From Massospora cicadina (Eukaryota > Entomophthoromycota > Entomophthoromycetes > Entomophthorales > Entomophthoraceae): 64,000 nt of DNA. The notes beneath the pieces were generated by a model. That model searched no databases. It worked only from the letters and a program-made list of their open reading frames with translations, and was not told the DNA's origin. The first letter of the stretch is position 1, and each line of letters starts with the position of its first letter. The translations under genes were made by a program, and so were the position numbers. Positions 1-10,777 of the stretch are shown one piece after another. Location of the stretch: positions 1 to 64,000 of the forward strand of contig JAKSZP010012310.1 in assembly GCA_022478985.1 (NCBI GenBank). The letters are read 5' to 3'.

Positions 1-1065
1 GGATTTCATACCAGATTAGATTTGAAGCTTTTAGTTTGGGGCATCAAATGTCGCTCCTCAAAATCTTCAAGTTATCTACCATTTTTGAGGTAATTATTTC
101 CGTCACAAAAACAGAAGACATCATGCAATGCAAATTTCAATAGGGCTAAAGGGCCGCTTGCAAGGCGATTCTAGCATAAAAGTCTTCCAATACTTTAGTT
201 CCAACCAGGATATGCAACTCCTGGTAAAACTGATCTGCAAAGCTAATAGAGACTCATCTTTATGGAACTGGATTCCCATAAATTCCTGCTTGCACTTCAA
301 TATGTGTGTTGGATTCCTAAACTCTTTCATGATGGCCGCCTTTGCCTCAGCATATGACCAGCTGTCTCCCTCTAGGTGAGCTAACACTAAGTTTTGAAAG
401 TTGGTGTCTAAGCAATTTATGACTGTCAGCGCGTTTTGATGATCCGCGTAGCCATTCATGGTCATGTTGAACAGTCAGAAAATATGCTGGGGCGATATCC
501 TGATGGATCTTTGGCAATTTCGGTGCTGCCCTAAATTCCTACAAGTTATTTCTGGCCAATTCTCTCAGTTTGGCTACTCGGCTAACTTGAGGAGTGACTT
601 TGAGCATCATCTCCAAAGTGGCAGCAAAAGCAGGTGGCATATTCATTGGGGTATTCAACTTTCAAGTATCATGCAAGGACTTCTTTTTTTGGCATCACTT
701 GCCATATTGGGCATACAAGAACATTTGTGAGCTTTAAGTTCCTCCACTTGTTTGATTAATCTTTTTATATCTGCTCTTAAATTCTTAAACAAATGCGATC
801 TTCTTGCTCCATTTTCAAGTATAAGATCTCTTGAATGAGGTCCTCTTCTTTTTTTTCAATAAAGTTACTTTCCCTAGTAACTCATTCCTTAAGCTTAATA
901 CATTCTCAAAACCCTTCCTCCACCTTGGCGACTCGTTCTTCCAAGGCTGCAAACTCCTAATTGTCTGCTGAGTTTAGGGCATTCTCGTTCACAGTGGCCA
1001 ACTTGGTCAACAGTTTAAGTAGCTCATCTTTGTGTGACACTCTTATATATTCTTCAACTCAACTA
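1..1065 (-). pseudogene. gag pseudogene of element A (left part outside window)
   Basis: Structural gag gene of a Ty3/Gypsy element, read on the minus strand from about 1060 down to the window edge. The capsid-like part is open at 121-465 (begins MTMNGYADHQ) and is clearly a paralogue of the gag at 40593-40985 in element C. Both share the block SYAEAKxAIMKEF and the block KQEFMGIQFHK, typical of Retrotrans_gag. The upstream part (about 560-1060) reads, in broken frames, as a charged, probably coiled-coil N-terminus. The primer-binding site and 5' LTR follow at higher coordinates, so gag, PBS and LTR are in the expected minus-strand order. Several stops and frame changes make it non-functional. 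Pol of this copy lies outside the window. Confidence 0.85.
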
Positions 1066-1083
1066 CCTCTGTAGTGAGCACTA
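1066..1083 (-). other. primer-binding site of element A
   Basis: On the minus strand this reads TAGTGCTCACTACAGAGG. It differs at two positions from the TGGTGCTCACTACAGGGG of elements C and F. It sits 3 nt inside the LTR start at 1087, the same spacing as in element C. Confidence 0.7.
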
Positions 1084-1086
1084 ACT

Positions 1087-2976
1087 TGTAAAAATTTACT
1101 TAAGTGGTTATTATTGGCAAGCAACTTAGTAACCTTTTTACTGCACAGGTCCAGTTTCCTCATGCACTTTGTTGCATTGTATACTAGAATGAATTATTAA
1201 TCAATAATAGTATGGAGACTATAATCTATAGTTGATTATGAATTTTATTTTGGCCCAACGCTTGGACAGTATTCCCAATTAAATACACATGATGTCATGC
1301 TCGTAGGAATTCATTCACTTGCACTTGTCCACCTGATCTATGCTGAGATACCCCAGTGACAGTCTCTTTGATCCAAAACACAGTCAGCAGCTATCCCTGA
1401 TTGTGACTCCTTCTTGTAATGAACTGGGCTCCTAAGGCCCATACCGCCACTGGCCCTAAACATCCACCCCCATATATGGCTGTACCAACTCCAAATGGTC
1501 CTGTCCTAATGGACGGCCTTGCTGGGCATACCGGGCTGAGGTGCAGTGAACCAGCCTCTGTTGCCATGGGCCCCCAGGCTGAGGTGCGTCCCTATGGCCT
1601 CTGTCACCTCGGGGTTACCCAGCTGAGGTGTGGCCAACTGGCCTCTGACGCCTCAGGCCACTCTGGCTCCTTCCCCTCTCACCAGGGTAAGGCCACTCTC
1701 AAGAAAATCCCAGCGTCCACCCCCTTTCTCTCCTCTTCATTGAACCACCTTCGCACCCCAATTATTTTAAATAAATAAAATTAAATAAAACGGATCAAAC
1801 GAATAGCGGCCTTATTTTGGGTAGACTTGAAGTCAGAATAGAATTTCAATACTGAGGTCCATTGGGGCTGACAGATTGAAATACTACCAAAAAAGGCTTA
1901 ATGAATTGGAGGTTATGAGGGGCGCAAAAGCCTCCAGAATTGATGGCATCCAGGCAACTCAACGGAGAATTGGAGGGGAACCTCAGAACGACAAACAATC
2001 AATTAAATTATCCATTTTAAATTTTATTCCATTATTGACGGGATAGGAAAATCCTAAGCAGAGTAACAGAAATGCAACTATTGACACACATGAATATCAT
2101 AATCCCCACCTTATGAGATTCATATAACGATCATCAATTGTTACACTGCTTCTTTAGATCCTCACTCAGATCTTTACTCTTTTCTCTAAGAGTCTTCCAA
2201 TTATTGCACACAGAAATAATATCCTTGAGACAGAATAGCACAATAAAAATGATGATAGTTTACTCTTTAAACTATATCCCAAATGAGTAATCCTTTATTT
2301 TCTAGATAACTAACTGTTATCTGACTATCTATCTGTTTTTTATTATAGTGACCCTTAGGGAATATATAGTGGGGAATTCAACTGTCTAACCCTCGGTTGA
2401 CACCTCTTTGATGAAAATGGCAGCCGTTGCCATTGAATCATCCATCCTCATCTCAGCAGCAATTGTCTTCCTCATCCTAGCTAGGATTCCGTCACGGGAC
2501 ATCCTCAAGACCTCAATGGAAAGAGTCAGAAAATGTGTCCCTAAAGTTTTCCTCTCATCCAAGCAAACCAACCATATTTGGCTATGACCTGCTTAGGCAA
2601 TGGGACTTATTACCCATTAAGGCAGGTCACTCACCAACTGATTAATATGTAGTTGCAGGCAGCATCACTCACCTTTCAACTTGCTATTCATTCCCAATCA
2701 GTTGGTGATGAAACCTGACCAATCCTAATTGGTACACCTGATAATTAATCACTTTTAGATGCCCCTATTTTGTTGGCAACTCCACCCAATGAGATCTTAA
2801 GTATTTGTCCGGATTGATCCCTGATGGATATGATTAGGCGAATATCCCAAAATCCCCCAAACGTAGTTCCTCCAAAACTTGGGCCAACCAATTTCTAATT
2901 GATTTTTCCTTAGGAATTTTCCCCTAGCGATTCCAGGTAATCTAGCAGGCTGGGAATATGGGCAAAAATCCCAACA
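1087..2976 (-). repeat. 5' LTR of element A, split by a solo LTR
   Basis: Same family as the LTRs at 19972-21091 and 42679-43801. It starts TGTAAAAATTTA on the plus strand and ends in ATCCCAACA. The lead-in around the AATAATAGTATGG block, the ACACAGTCAGCAGC block, the CTCAACCCT-like block and the GGGAATATGGGCAAAAATC end all align with the other two copies. It is 1,890 bp because a 731-bp element sits inside; without that insert it matches the 1.12-kb size of the others. The outer flank is TAAGG; the matching duplication would be outside the window. Confidence 0.85.
1415..2145. repeat. solo LTR nested in LTR A
   Basis: Aligning LTR A with the two sister LTRs shows an extra block here. It starts TGTAA and ends TTACA, a perfect 5-bp inverted terminus. 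It is flanked by CTTCT (1410-1414) and CTGCT (2146-2150), a 4/5 target duplication; the uninterrupted sister LTR at 42679-43801 has CTGCT at the matching place. An A/T-rich stretch with AATAAA signals lies near 1768-1793. No pol or gag coding is seen, so a solo LTR fits best. A 119-codon open frame in the GC-rich half (1419-1778) is not recognised and is probably incidental. Confidence 0.65.
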
Positions 2977-3685
2977 TAAGGATGACTCCACTTTTTTCAC
3001 AACCACTGATAAGGGTTTATAGAAAAATTAAATACTGATTAATGAGTCCTGCAACCAACTTGCTATATTAGATAGTGGTTTCTCCGTCTACCATGAGGAT
3101 CAGCTTCATCAAATTGTACAACTTCTTGAGTCCACCTGGAGCCAATGATTAAATGAGATCTAGTTCCTCATTCAGTTGCTCCAGCAACTTTATCAATAGT
3201 TAGCCTCCTGAGATAGCACCCCCTGAGTTTGAGATACCCTGAGGGGCCAAGGGAGCCAGAGGGACTGGAAGGCTCAAGAGGGCCTGAAGGGCCTGAAGGT
3301 CCTCAAGGACCCCAAGAGTCATCCATTCCTTTTGTACCCTCACCTAACAAACCTTTGACTCATGAAAATGAGACGTCCTGATGGTGCTCACAGCCTTGCA
3401 GATTGGATAAGTAATGTGGTTCAAGAATTGAATTACGCTTAGATGGGGTCTCCCTCATTCCCAGAGTTTTGGTCAATGCTTTGTAAGATGAGATGAATAA
3501 CTTCATCACATTTGACAAGCTCACTAATAGCTGCATCTTGCATCTTGAGCAAACCTGTTGTGGTTTTGAAACTCGCTTAAGTTACTGTAAAAAGTCAGAT
3601 CTTCTTCAACTTACCAAAATTTTAAGCTCTTAAGAAGCAAGTTGCCCTTAAGGCCTTTGTTACCTCTCCAAACCACCATTGGGAC
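2977..3685 (+). pseudogene. gag fragment J with collagen-like segment
   Basis: Remnant between LTR A and LTR H. On the plus strand, 3050-3220 reads as a helical, Gln/Leu-rich region (for example QLHQIVQLLEST) with several stops, followed at 3243-3317 by Gly-X-Y triplets. The order, helical region then collagen-like triplets, matches the gag N-terminus of element K (54.9-55.6 kb). I infer a gag fragment of a related element. No LTR or PBS of its own is seen; both sides are cut by other elements. Confidence 0.5.
3243..3317 (+). other. collagen-like Gly-X-Y run in gag fragment J
   Basis: Eight consecutive triplets read mainly as GPE, GPQ, GLE and GSR, with one Gly replaced by Glu (second triplet). 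The composition is acidic, unlike the Pro-Pro-rich run of element K. Confidence 0.6.
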
Positions 3686-4492
3686 TGTTGTGATAGGTTT
3701 GAGTAACCATCAGTTATATATTATTTACTTAGTTTTTGGTCTAGCAAATAATTAGATAGAAATGATCAACAGTATAAATTACCTTACCTCATGGGCCCTG
3801 AAGTAATATGTAATTGCCAACTTTGTATTATATTACCATTGGCATAATATGCTAGGACTGTCATTTTGTTAGATATTATGCTGGCGGATTGAATCATTAA
3901 TCCCATCTGGAAAAACTCATTCCTTAAATAATTAATCACTGAGGATCATAGCCTCAGTTGTAATACCCTTTAAATTACGTTATTCTCAATTTCCTACTTT
4001 GCCCCACACTGGCATACAATATTAGTAATAGGGTCCCTAAATGTAATATGACCATCCACGTCTTTATATTACAAATAGTGTATTTTTCTTATCATGGAAA
4101 TGCTTTGATCCCTATTCACTCACTTTCTTGGCTAAATCTAGATATTATGGCTATAGTTCACCACTCTTAAGTGCTGCTTAGTAGCCATGAAACTCATCTA
4201 TGAGAACTCTAGAGGAAGCATAACTGAGCCAAATTTTCATCTATGAAGGGGTCTATTTTTCTCAAGTAGCTAATTTTAGTCTACTGTTCTGTTAATATAG
4301 CGAGCCTCAGAGTCACTGGAAATAATAGATAGTACATTGGGCTCATTTGATTTATTAATAAACCCTATTCCCAGAAACAAGATTTTCTTTAGTTAAGATT
4401 TTTATAAGGTTGCTTTCATTAAACAATCTCTGGTTTTTTGTGTGTATTGACCTGTGTATCTGAAATAAGACACCCAAGCACCAGTTTCAACA
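3686..4492 (+). repeat. 5' LTR of element H
   Basis: Inferred from termini: it starts TGTTG and ends CAACA, one base before the primer-binding site. Length is 807 bp. There is no second copy in the window to confirm the start, so the left edge is less certain than the right. The interior is A/T-rich with no coding. Confidence 0.55.
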
Positions 4493-4493
4493 G

Positions 4494-4511
4494 TGGTGCT
4501 CAGTACATGGG
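4494..4511 (+). other. primer-binding site of element H
   Basis: TGGTGCTCAGTACATGGG follows the LTR end after one G, matching the one-base spacing in E, F, G and I. It is the most diverged of the shared sites. Confidence 0.7.
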
Positions 4512-4544
4512 GCAAATCTTGGTCTACCAAGTCTTTTTTTCAGG

Positions 4545-5680
4545 TTGAACCTGAACCACCCAGTTGAGGACTACCTCCAGGAGGAGGTAGTACAAACCGC
4601 TGACGCAGTAGTGGATGGCCATAAGGCCTCAGAAAATAATTCTTCCATGATTTGTCAAGTATTAGCGGAATTGAAGGCTCATGTTGGCCTACTGCCAGAA
4701 AACTTGATAGGCCTGAGCATCAGGTAAAAGACTATTAAAAGTTACAGAAGTTCATCAACGACATTTTGATGGAATAGAGGATATTATGTCTGGAGAGTTT
4801 TACCCTGATACTAAACTGTATCAGGAACCTGACTCTTTGCATTTATTTAATTAATACTAAAAAACAAAAAGTAAGGTCCGTAGTGAATGAAAACATCACT
4901 TTAAAAATGAACTGTATGATGGCTAATCAAATCTTTGTCAATAAGGACATCATATTGCAGGCAGAATGCCGCTGTTTTTCTGAGATGAAAAATTAAAATA
5001 AGCTGGAAATTTCGTCAGGAACCTTGTAAATGCTGAAAGGGTCAATCATATGGTTGACCCTCTGATAAGATTTTTAATGAGCAGGAAACTCTGCCACCAT
5101 ATTCTAATAGTGAAGGAAAAGGGGCATCTGTTATGTAAATCTACCTGCTAACCTTGAATCTGTTTCATCCGATGATTTATCCATGCATCCTGACATTATT
5201 GAGGCAGGGAGATGTGTTACATTCATTCTGCGCTTTGACAACCTGGAAATTAAAACAGGAAAACCCAGGGCTGCGGGCCTTCAACCATGAAACCTAATTC
5301 TGGTCAACACCATTAACTTACTGGAGTTCAACAAGAAGGAAAGCGTACATAATTTTCTGGATCTCTTTAAGATTAGTATGGCCAGAGCATCTGAAACCAT
5401 AGAGGTGGTGGCTCTAATGAACTTGTAGGACTCTGAAAGTCCGGAGTTATTGATGCCAATGTTAAAAAGGCCAGCGTGTCCTACCCAACTCCAAGTAGCT
5501 TCTTATCAATATTTTGGCGGCGCAGAAAGGATGACCATTCAAAAAATGAAACTTTTCAATATCTCTTCTAAAAGGGATGAACATATCCAAGTATTGCTAT
5601 ATGTTTTTAACACGTTTGTCATCCAGCGTGATTTAGTTGAGTTTTTCACGGGGCCCAAATGTGAATGACAAATTGTCAAA
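4545..5680 (+). pseudogene. gag pseudogene of element H
   Basis: Begins just after the PBS. The first open piece (4545-4727, 60 codons) is a short helical N-terminus. From about 5210 the frame reads like a capsid, with NKKESVHNFLDLFK, the position where other gags here have NESLxxFAxxF. A C-terminal open piece is at 5450-5668. Many stops lie between 4727 and 5210. The assignment rests on position after LTR and PBS, helical character and the weak capsid-like motif. It is more diverged than the gags of A, C, E, F and G. Confidence 0.6.
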
Positions 5681-5689
5681 TGCTAGGAA

Positions 5690-6235
5690 GCGAGAATAAA
5701 TATTTAAAAAAATATAACCTATTGTCCCAATTGTCCAAAATCACCAAAATGTGTTCAAACTACTTTAACAAATACTATATACCACTGTAATATAGATAAA
5801 AATTTACTATAAATATAAATTAATAAAAAGTATAGTTTAATGTCATTTTTTAATATTTTATTTTGGTTTAATATAAACCTCTACCCACGAATCTAGGAAC
5901 ATTGGTTTGAACGCCTTTTTTATGTACTGCTTCTGAGCTCCAATGGTGATTTTGGTTTTTTACCACTTTGATCTCATCTAAGATGTCCTATTTTATATGC
6001 TATTAGCGATGCTAAACCTACAAATCGTTCATTAACATATTTGCCTCCCATTACCCATTTTTGAGTGATGGGGCCCCATGGAAGCATACCTATCACCCAT
6101 ATTAAAGGTGACATGATGACAAACGTGGTAAAATTGTAGACACTATCTGGTCTAACATTATAAATGAATTTGACGCCCAGATATTTTTGCCACGCCTGCA
6201 ATCCTTACATGGAAATGTATCAGGTTCTGATACTA
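5690..6235. other. AT-rich segment inside element H gag
   Basis: About 545 bp that does not read as gag. It begins with long A/T runs (5698-5880). It carries a minus-strand 75-codon open frame (5974-6201) rich in hydrophobic residues, which I do not recognise. It may be an insertion into H, but I could not find a convincing target duplication. Confidence 0.35.
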
Positions 6236-6414
6236 GTCCTGTTTGAGGAGAATGATATCACGCATTTGTGAATTTTCTCCATCTTTGGGATGTCACTTTT
6301 GAGGCGCCTAACCAAAGGCCATTGAAGCCGTACAACCAAACCAACTGGGGTATCTACTCAACTATAGATTTAACTCAGTTATATAGCTCTTGCTCTAAGA
6401 GAACAGATATGAAT
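6236..6414 (+). pseudogene. gag C-terminal piece of element H before the element I insertion
   Basis: The plus-strand open frame from 6268 runs into the left LTR of element I at 6420. The Asn/Gln/Tyr/Pro-rich composition resembles the linker after the capsid in the other elements. It continues after element I at 14632. No zinc knuckle is readable. Confidence 0.4.
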
Positions 6415-6419
6415 TGGGG

Positions 6420-6925
6420 TGTTGTAAAATCTGGCAGAATTGTTAAAGATTTACATAAGGGTTGCACAGGAGAATTTCCCCTGATTCAACAGAAAGATGA
6501 TATGAATATAGTTATTCTTCAAACAATTATAGTAAAAAAAGTGAAGCCAAAGGCTTCAGCGCACACTATTTTTATATAGAATGGCAGAGTCCACTACCAT
6601 TATTCTTCCAACTACAACGTAGAATCCAATACATGTTTTTAATCAAGGACCTCTCCCTCCTTCTTTATCTCTCTCCTTTTCACTCATCCCTCCAGCCACT
6701 CTTTGGCCCATCTACGCAGCTACTCAGCTTCTCCTATTCCCTTCGTTCTTGTCTCATTGTTGGGAGTTTAGTCCAAACTCCCATATTTTGGATGAGATCA
6801 AATCACTTAGCATCACCCATATTGAATCATGGCAGATATTCAAGGAATTTTCAATCTTGATGGATAACCAATGATCCGTTATTAATAAATTAGGCTTATT
6901 GTCCAATCATATATATTTCCTGACA
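6420..6925 (-). repeat. 3' LTR of element I
   Basis: Starts TGTTGTAAAATC and ends TTCCTGACA on the plus strand. It aligns along its whole length with 14114-14626, including the blocks AGGGTTGCACAGGAG, GGCTTCAGCGCA and CCTCTCCCTCCTTCTTT. Confidence 0.93.
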
Positions 6926-6945
6926 TTACTCCCTCCATGACTGGA
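6926..6945 (-). other. polypurine tract of element I
   Basis: Plus strand TTACTCCCTCCATGACTGG, so the minus strand is a purine run (ATGGAGGGAGTAA) directly before the LTR start. Elements F and E have close relatives of this tract at the same place. Confidence 0.8.
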
Positions 6946-6953
6946 CAATAAGC

Positions 6954-8239
6954 TTCAGTGCGCTTCTTCAATTGTTCATCTGATGCATCCTGAGTCTCAG
7001 CAACTACTGGCCCCCCTGAGTCCAGCATATTTTCTTTGAGTATAGTAGCAATGAATGTGGGCGACCCAGGCAAAATTTTACTTGCTCAATTCCTGCTTAC
7101 TCTGATCTGCTAGGGGGTGCCTAAGGTAGATGCTGTGACCGTCTTGAGCTGAGGGGAACTCCTTCCCAAATTTGTTGGCCATTTGACGTCTTTGCGTGCT
7201 CTCTTTGGCAAGCTTGTGGTGCAGTTGCACTGGGGTGGGGTGCAGAGCAGATGCCCTTTGTTTATCAGAGTGGCACAGCTACTAGTGGGTGGCTTCAGCT
7301 ATCTAGTGTTACCACCTATTGATGAGCCACATCCAAAGGTATTAGCAATCTTCCAGATGTTATGATTCATGGAATTTGTGCTAGCCAACAGGTCAGAGTT
7401 TTCTTCCCACGCTCCAACCCACTATCTCTCACGGGGGTGAACTTCCAGAACAGCCATCTGAATCATATGCATTCTGGGGTATCCGATGAATTTGCAGCTC
7501 TGGACGCCAATGATACAGTATGGTACCTTCCCATAATGGTGCTCCTGAGGAACATGGTTTTCTTCTCCCCCATGGGCGAGTTAGATTTGGTGATGACACG
7601 CCATTGGGAGGCCCTGGAATGGGCTCTTTAAGCAGCAAATTTAGCATCCGCTCCTTTCCTCCATGCCTATCCTAGCATGGATGACTTCATCATATAATGT
7701 CTGGCACTTGGTGCATCCTTCTTGCCTCAGGCCAAAACCCATCTCTTTTTTGTGCTCCACTCCAACTTTATGACCCCTTTATTGTGTACTCCTTGTTATC
7801 CTTCAACCACCAACGGATGTGGTTGCAGTCAATGCTCCTAGTGGCCAGAAGCACATTTGTTCTAACTTCTGAGTCAAGTTGTCAACTCCCCAACTCCTAC
7901 CCTGGATGCATAGTTCCACTTCCTCGCCCAATACATCCACCATAACCTCTCCTTATGATTCTGGCACATCATCTCCCGTGATAGTACTGACTCCCTCACC
8001 TCTGATAACACAACCTATGCTTCCTCACCAGCCCCTGAAGGTTATTAAGAATCTGAGTTACCTAAAAAGCGGTGTGTAAAAAAACGTGGCTATCAATGGT
8101 CAAAGCACAAATCCCACCATAAGCAGAGGAGGCGAGATGATACTGGGGCAGCTTGATTGGCAGTATTTTTGTTTCACATTTTTATTAAAGTTGGCCTAAT
8201 CTTTGATATACTTTCTTTCTTTCCCTTTTTTTATTGGTT
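6954..8239 (+). other. extra 1.29-kb module between integrase and 3' LTR of element I
   Basis: In elements E and F the integrase C-terminus runs directly into the polypurine tract. In element I the two parts of that tail are about 1.29 kb apart: the part near 8245-8260 and the part near 6926-6953. The block between is flanked by a 6-bp direct repeat ATAAGC (6948-6953 and 8240-8245). Its open frames lie on the plus strand, antisense to the element. I see no terminal inverted repeats. It could be a captured gene piece, an unrelated transposon, or old lineage-specific sequence. Confidence 0.6.
7380..8155 (+). pseudogene. antisense open frames with Ser/Thr/Pro-rich region and basic tail
   Basis: Not recognised. 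Open stretches are at 7362-7631, 7697-7945 and 7879-8079, with frame changes between them. The part near 7880-8040 is strongly Ser/Thr/Pro-rich. In the frame ending at the TGA near 8153-8155 there is a very basic end containing PKKRCVKKRG and, about 13 residues on, KQRRR. This resembles a two-part nuclear localisation signal. Composition differs from the pol genes around it. A DNA- or chromatin-associated protein is possible but is only inference, and the reading frame is broken. Confidence 0.4.
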
Positions 8240-8244
8240 ATAAG

Positions 8245-9200
8245 CCTGAAGGAACTTACCATGCACTCAGTCAATAATTCGAATGCTTGCCAGGCCCTTG
8301 ATTGTATAGGCATCCACACCAGTTTTCTCTATTATCTTGAAAGGCCCAATCCATAAATTAGCTATGCCAATCTGCCATCCAAACCCATGCTGGTCGTGAA
8401 AGAGAACATGCCCACTTATTGCAAACTGTTAAAGTCTACAATGGCTTATTTTAACAGAATCATGATGTCTGATCTTTTTATCCAGGCTGGTTGAGTATGC
8501 TTTGGTCTGTAGCTTGATTAGCGTGGATATCAAAGTTTTCAAGTAGCGTAGCAGATATATTTTGCTAGTATCCTCTAAGCAGGAGTTAAGTAATGCAGGC
8601 AGAGCTGGGTGCCTTACATAAAGCAGCTGAAAAGTACTTTAACGGTCAAGGAATAATAACTAATTTTGTAAGAAAAGATAGCGGTGGAAAGGAAGGTACT
8701 CCAATCTGATGGTCTATCCATCACCAGTTTCCTAACTATATTCACCAGTGTTCCGTTAACCCTTTTGACCAAGACATTAGACTCAGGATGGTATGGAGTT
8801 GTTAGAGCCTTGCGGATGGCCATTAGTTTTTTCAACTTAGGGAGAATGTGCAAGGTGAAGTTGGTTCCATTGTCAGTACATATAACTGTGGGCAGCCATG
8901 CTATTGGGTTATGCACTCCATTATGAACTTTGCAACGGTGACCACCCCCAAATCCTTTATTTCCCATGCCTCAATCACCTGGTCAAATGGTTTATCTCTA
9001 CCAGGATATACTTAGAGCAATTTGTGCTCATTGGTAAGGGTCCCATAACGTTGATGGATACAGTGTGCCATGAGAACTGGGTTTCACTTATGATAAGAGA
9101 ATTTTTTGCAGAATGGCTTCTATATTTGACATTTGGTGGCAACAAGAAATCACTTCTAGCACATTGAAGTGCATACCATCCCGAATAATAGCGCAGTCAC
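8245..9200 (-). pseudogene. integrase pseudogene of element I
   Basis: DDE integrase (rve family) of a Ty3/Gypsy pol. The core is open at 8614-8967. It contains CTDNGTNFT (second catalytic Asp), TTPYHPESN followed by the VKRVNGTLVN block (catalytic-Glu region, where Glu appears replaced by Lys), and WSTFLSTAIFSYKISYYS. The C-terminal GADAYTIK-like motif reads near 8290-8320. The zinc-binding N-terminus (about 9000-9200) is badly decayed. It lies directly downstream of RNase H in the usual order. Confidence 0.85.
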
Positions 9201-9994
9201 AAGAACCTATAACGTTTTGCATAGCACTCCGTGGCCTACTGCCTTATGCGCACTTAAAATAATGACTAGTTAAGCAGAGGGTTTCAGGAAGCTGAGCGTA
9301 TCCTCATTGATCCGCTTATATAACTCACCATCTTTCCAAACCATATCAGCCATCATCCCATCTAGTGCCCAAATAGCTTGAGGAAGTTCATCAGCATAGT
9401 TGTCACTGACCATCTTCTCATACAGCGAGTCGCCCAGATCTGCTGTTACAGCAATTATCAGTAACTGAGATAAACAGTGGTATTCTGATGCTTTGCACCG
9501 GGATGATGCACCATTTTAAAATTAAAGGCCTAAAACTTAAGGGTACATTGGGCAAGAAGTCCCTCCAACTCTTGAATATTTTGTAGTCAAAGCAATGAAG
9601 CGTGGTCAGCCATGACCTTGAATTTTACTTTATGAAGGATAATTAGGAACTGCTTATATGCTTAGATTACAGCTAAACTCTCCCGTTCCATCACAGTGTA
9701 AGATTTCTCATGGCAATTAAAACTCTGACTGCAGTAAGTGACAGGATACTAACCTCCTTGTCATCTAGTTGGGACAAACTTGCTTCAATAGCAGAAAGAG
9801 AAGCGTCTGTCTGGATGCTATTTCCTCCTTGGTGTTTGGATATTGAATCAATGGAGCGCTAATCAACGCCGTTTAGAGAGTATCAAAGGCAATCTGCCAC
9901 CATTCCGTTCATTAAAACGCAGTTTCTTTACATAGGAGCTCAAAGCGAGAGGCTTTTATACAGTTGAAGTTGGGAATAAACCATCAGTAATACC
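9201..9994 (-). pseudogene. RNase H and connection region of element I
   Basis: No long open frame remains, but the expected motifs are readable on the minus strand. The VxADHASLL-like motif (VTDHAS in the sister elements) is near 9600-9620. The INTDASLSAIEAS-like active-site block (IQTDAS in sisters) is near 9780-9820. Position between RT and IN confirms the call. Confidence 0.65.
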
Positions 9995-10772
9995 TGACCA
10001 TTCTTAAAAACACTTGTATTCCTTTTGGTACTAGGTTGAGTCCCCTTTGGATGGCTTCCACCTTGGCTGGTTATGGTCTGAGTCCCATAGCTTCTACCTC
10101 AAACTTAAGATATTTTAATTTGTCTTTAAATAAGTGGCACTTGTGGGGTTTAATTTTGATGTTGGCCTCTGCAGCTGGTGGAATACCTCTTCCAAACGAT
10201 TGAGGTGCTCTAAGAATGTCTGAAAGAAGATTTTAATGCCATCAAGGTACAATAGAACACATGAAAGTTTGAGATCACCAAATATAGTGTCCATAGCCCT
10301 CTGTAACATAGATGGGGCGTTACACAGACCCTGCAGCATATGGATGGGCTTAAATAAACCTTTAAGAGGTGATCATAAAATACTTTTATCATTCTGCCAT
10401 GGGCAGCTTAATATGTCAGTAGCCTGAGATTAGGTACATAGCTGAAAAATAGAAACCACTACTCAGTCAGTATGATTATCATCAATACATTGAAGCGGAA
10501 ATGAGTCCTTTTTGTGATGAAGCTCAACTTTTGGTAGTCAATTTTTACACAGTTTGTGCCGTCCTTTTTTACAATCAAGTCAGATAGGCCCAGGGACTCT
10601 TAGATGGCTCTAGCATTCCTTGGTCCATCAGCTTCCTTATTTCGTCAGAAACTACCTCTTCTGTGATCTGTGAGCAGCAGATTGGCTGAGACCCAATGGG
10701 AGGGTGATCCCCAGTGTCCACCCAATGAATAACGCCATAAGCACATCCTAGATCGTGATCATCAGTCACAAA
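9995..10772 (-). pseudogene. reverse transcriptase pseudogene of element I
   Basis: The RT N-terminus is open at 10575-10769, with VIHWVDTGDHPPIGSQP and a MLEPSKSPWA block. The palm part at 10115-10339 has GLCNAPSMLQRAMDTIFGD and then YLDG at 10238-10249, where the polymerase active site should be YLDD. The piece between is frame-shifted. Interrupted just upstream (10778) by a solo LTR. Confidence 0.9.
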
Positions 10773-10777
10773 GATGC

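Noticed and set aside
6926..8239. An env-like gene in element I
   Set aside because: The open frames are antisense to the element, without signal peptide or membrane segment pattern; env of errantiviruses is in sense orientation.
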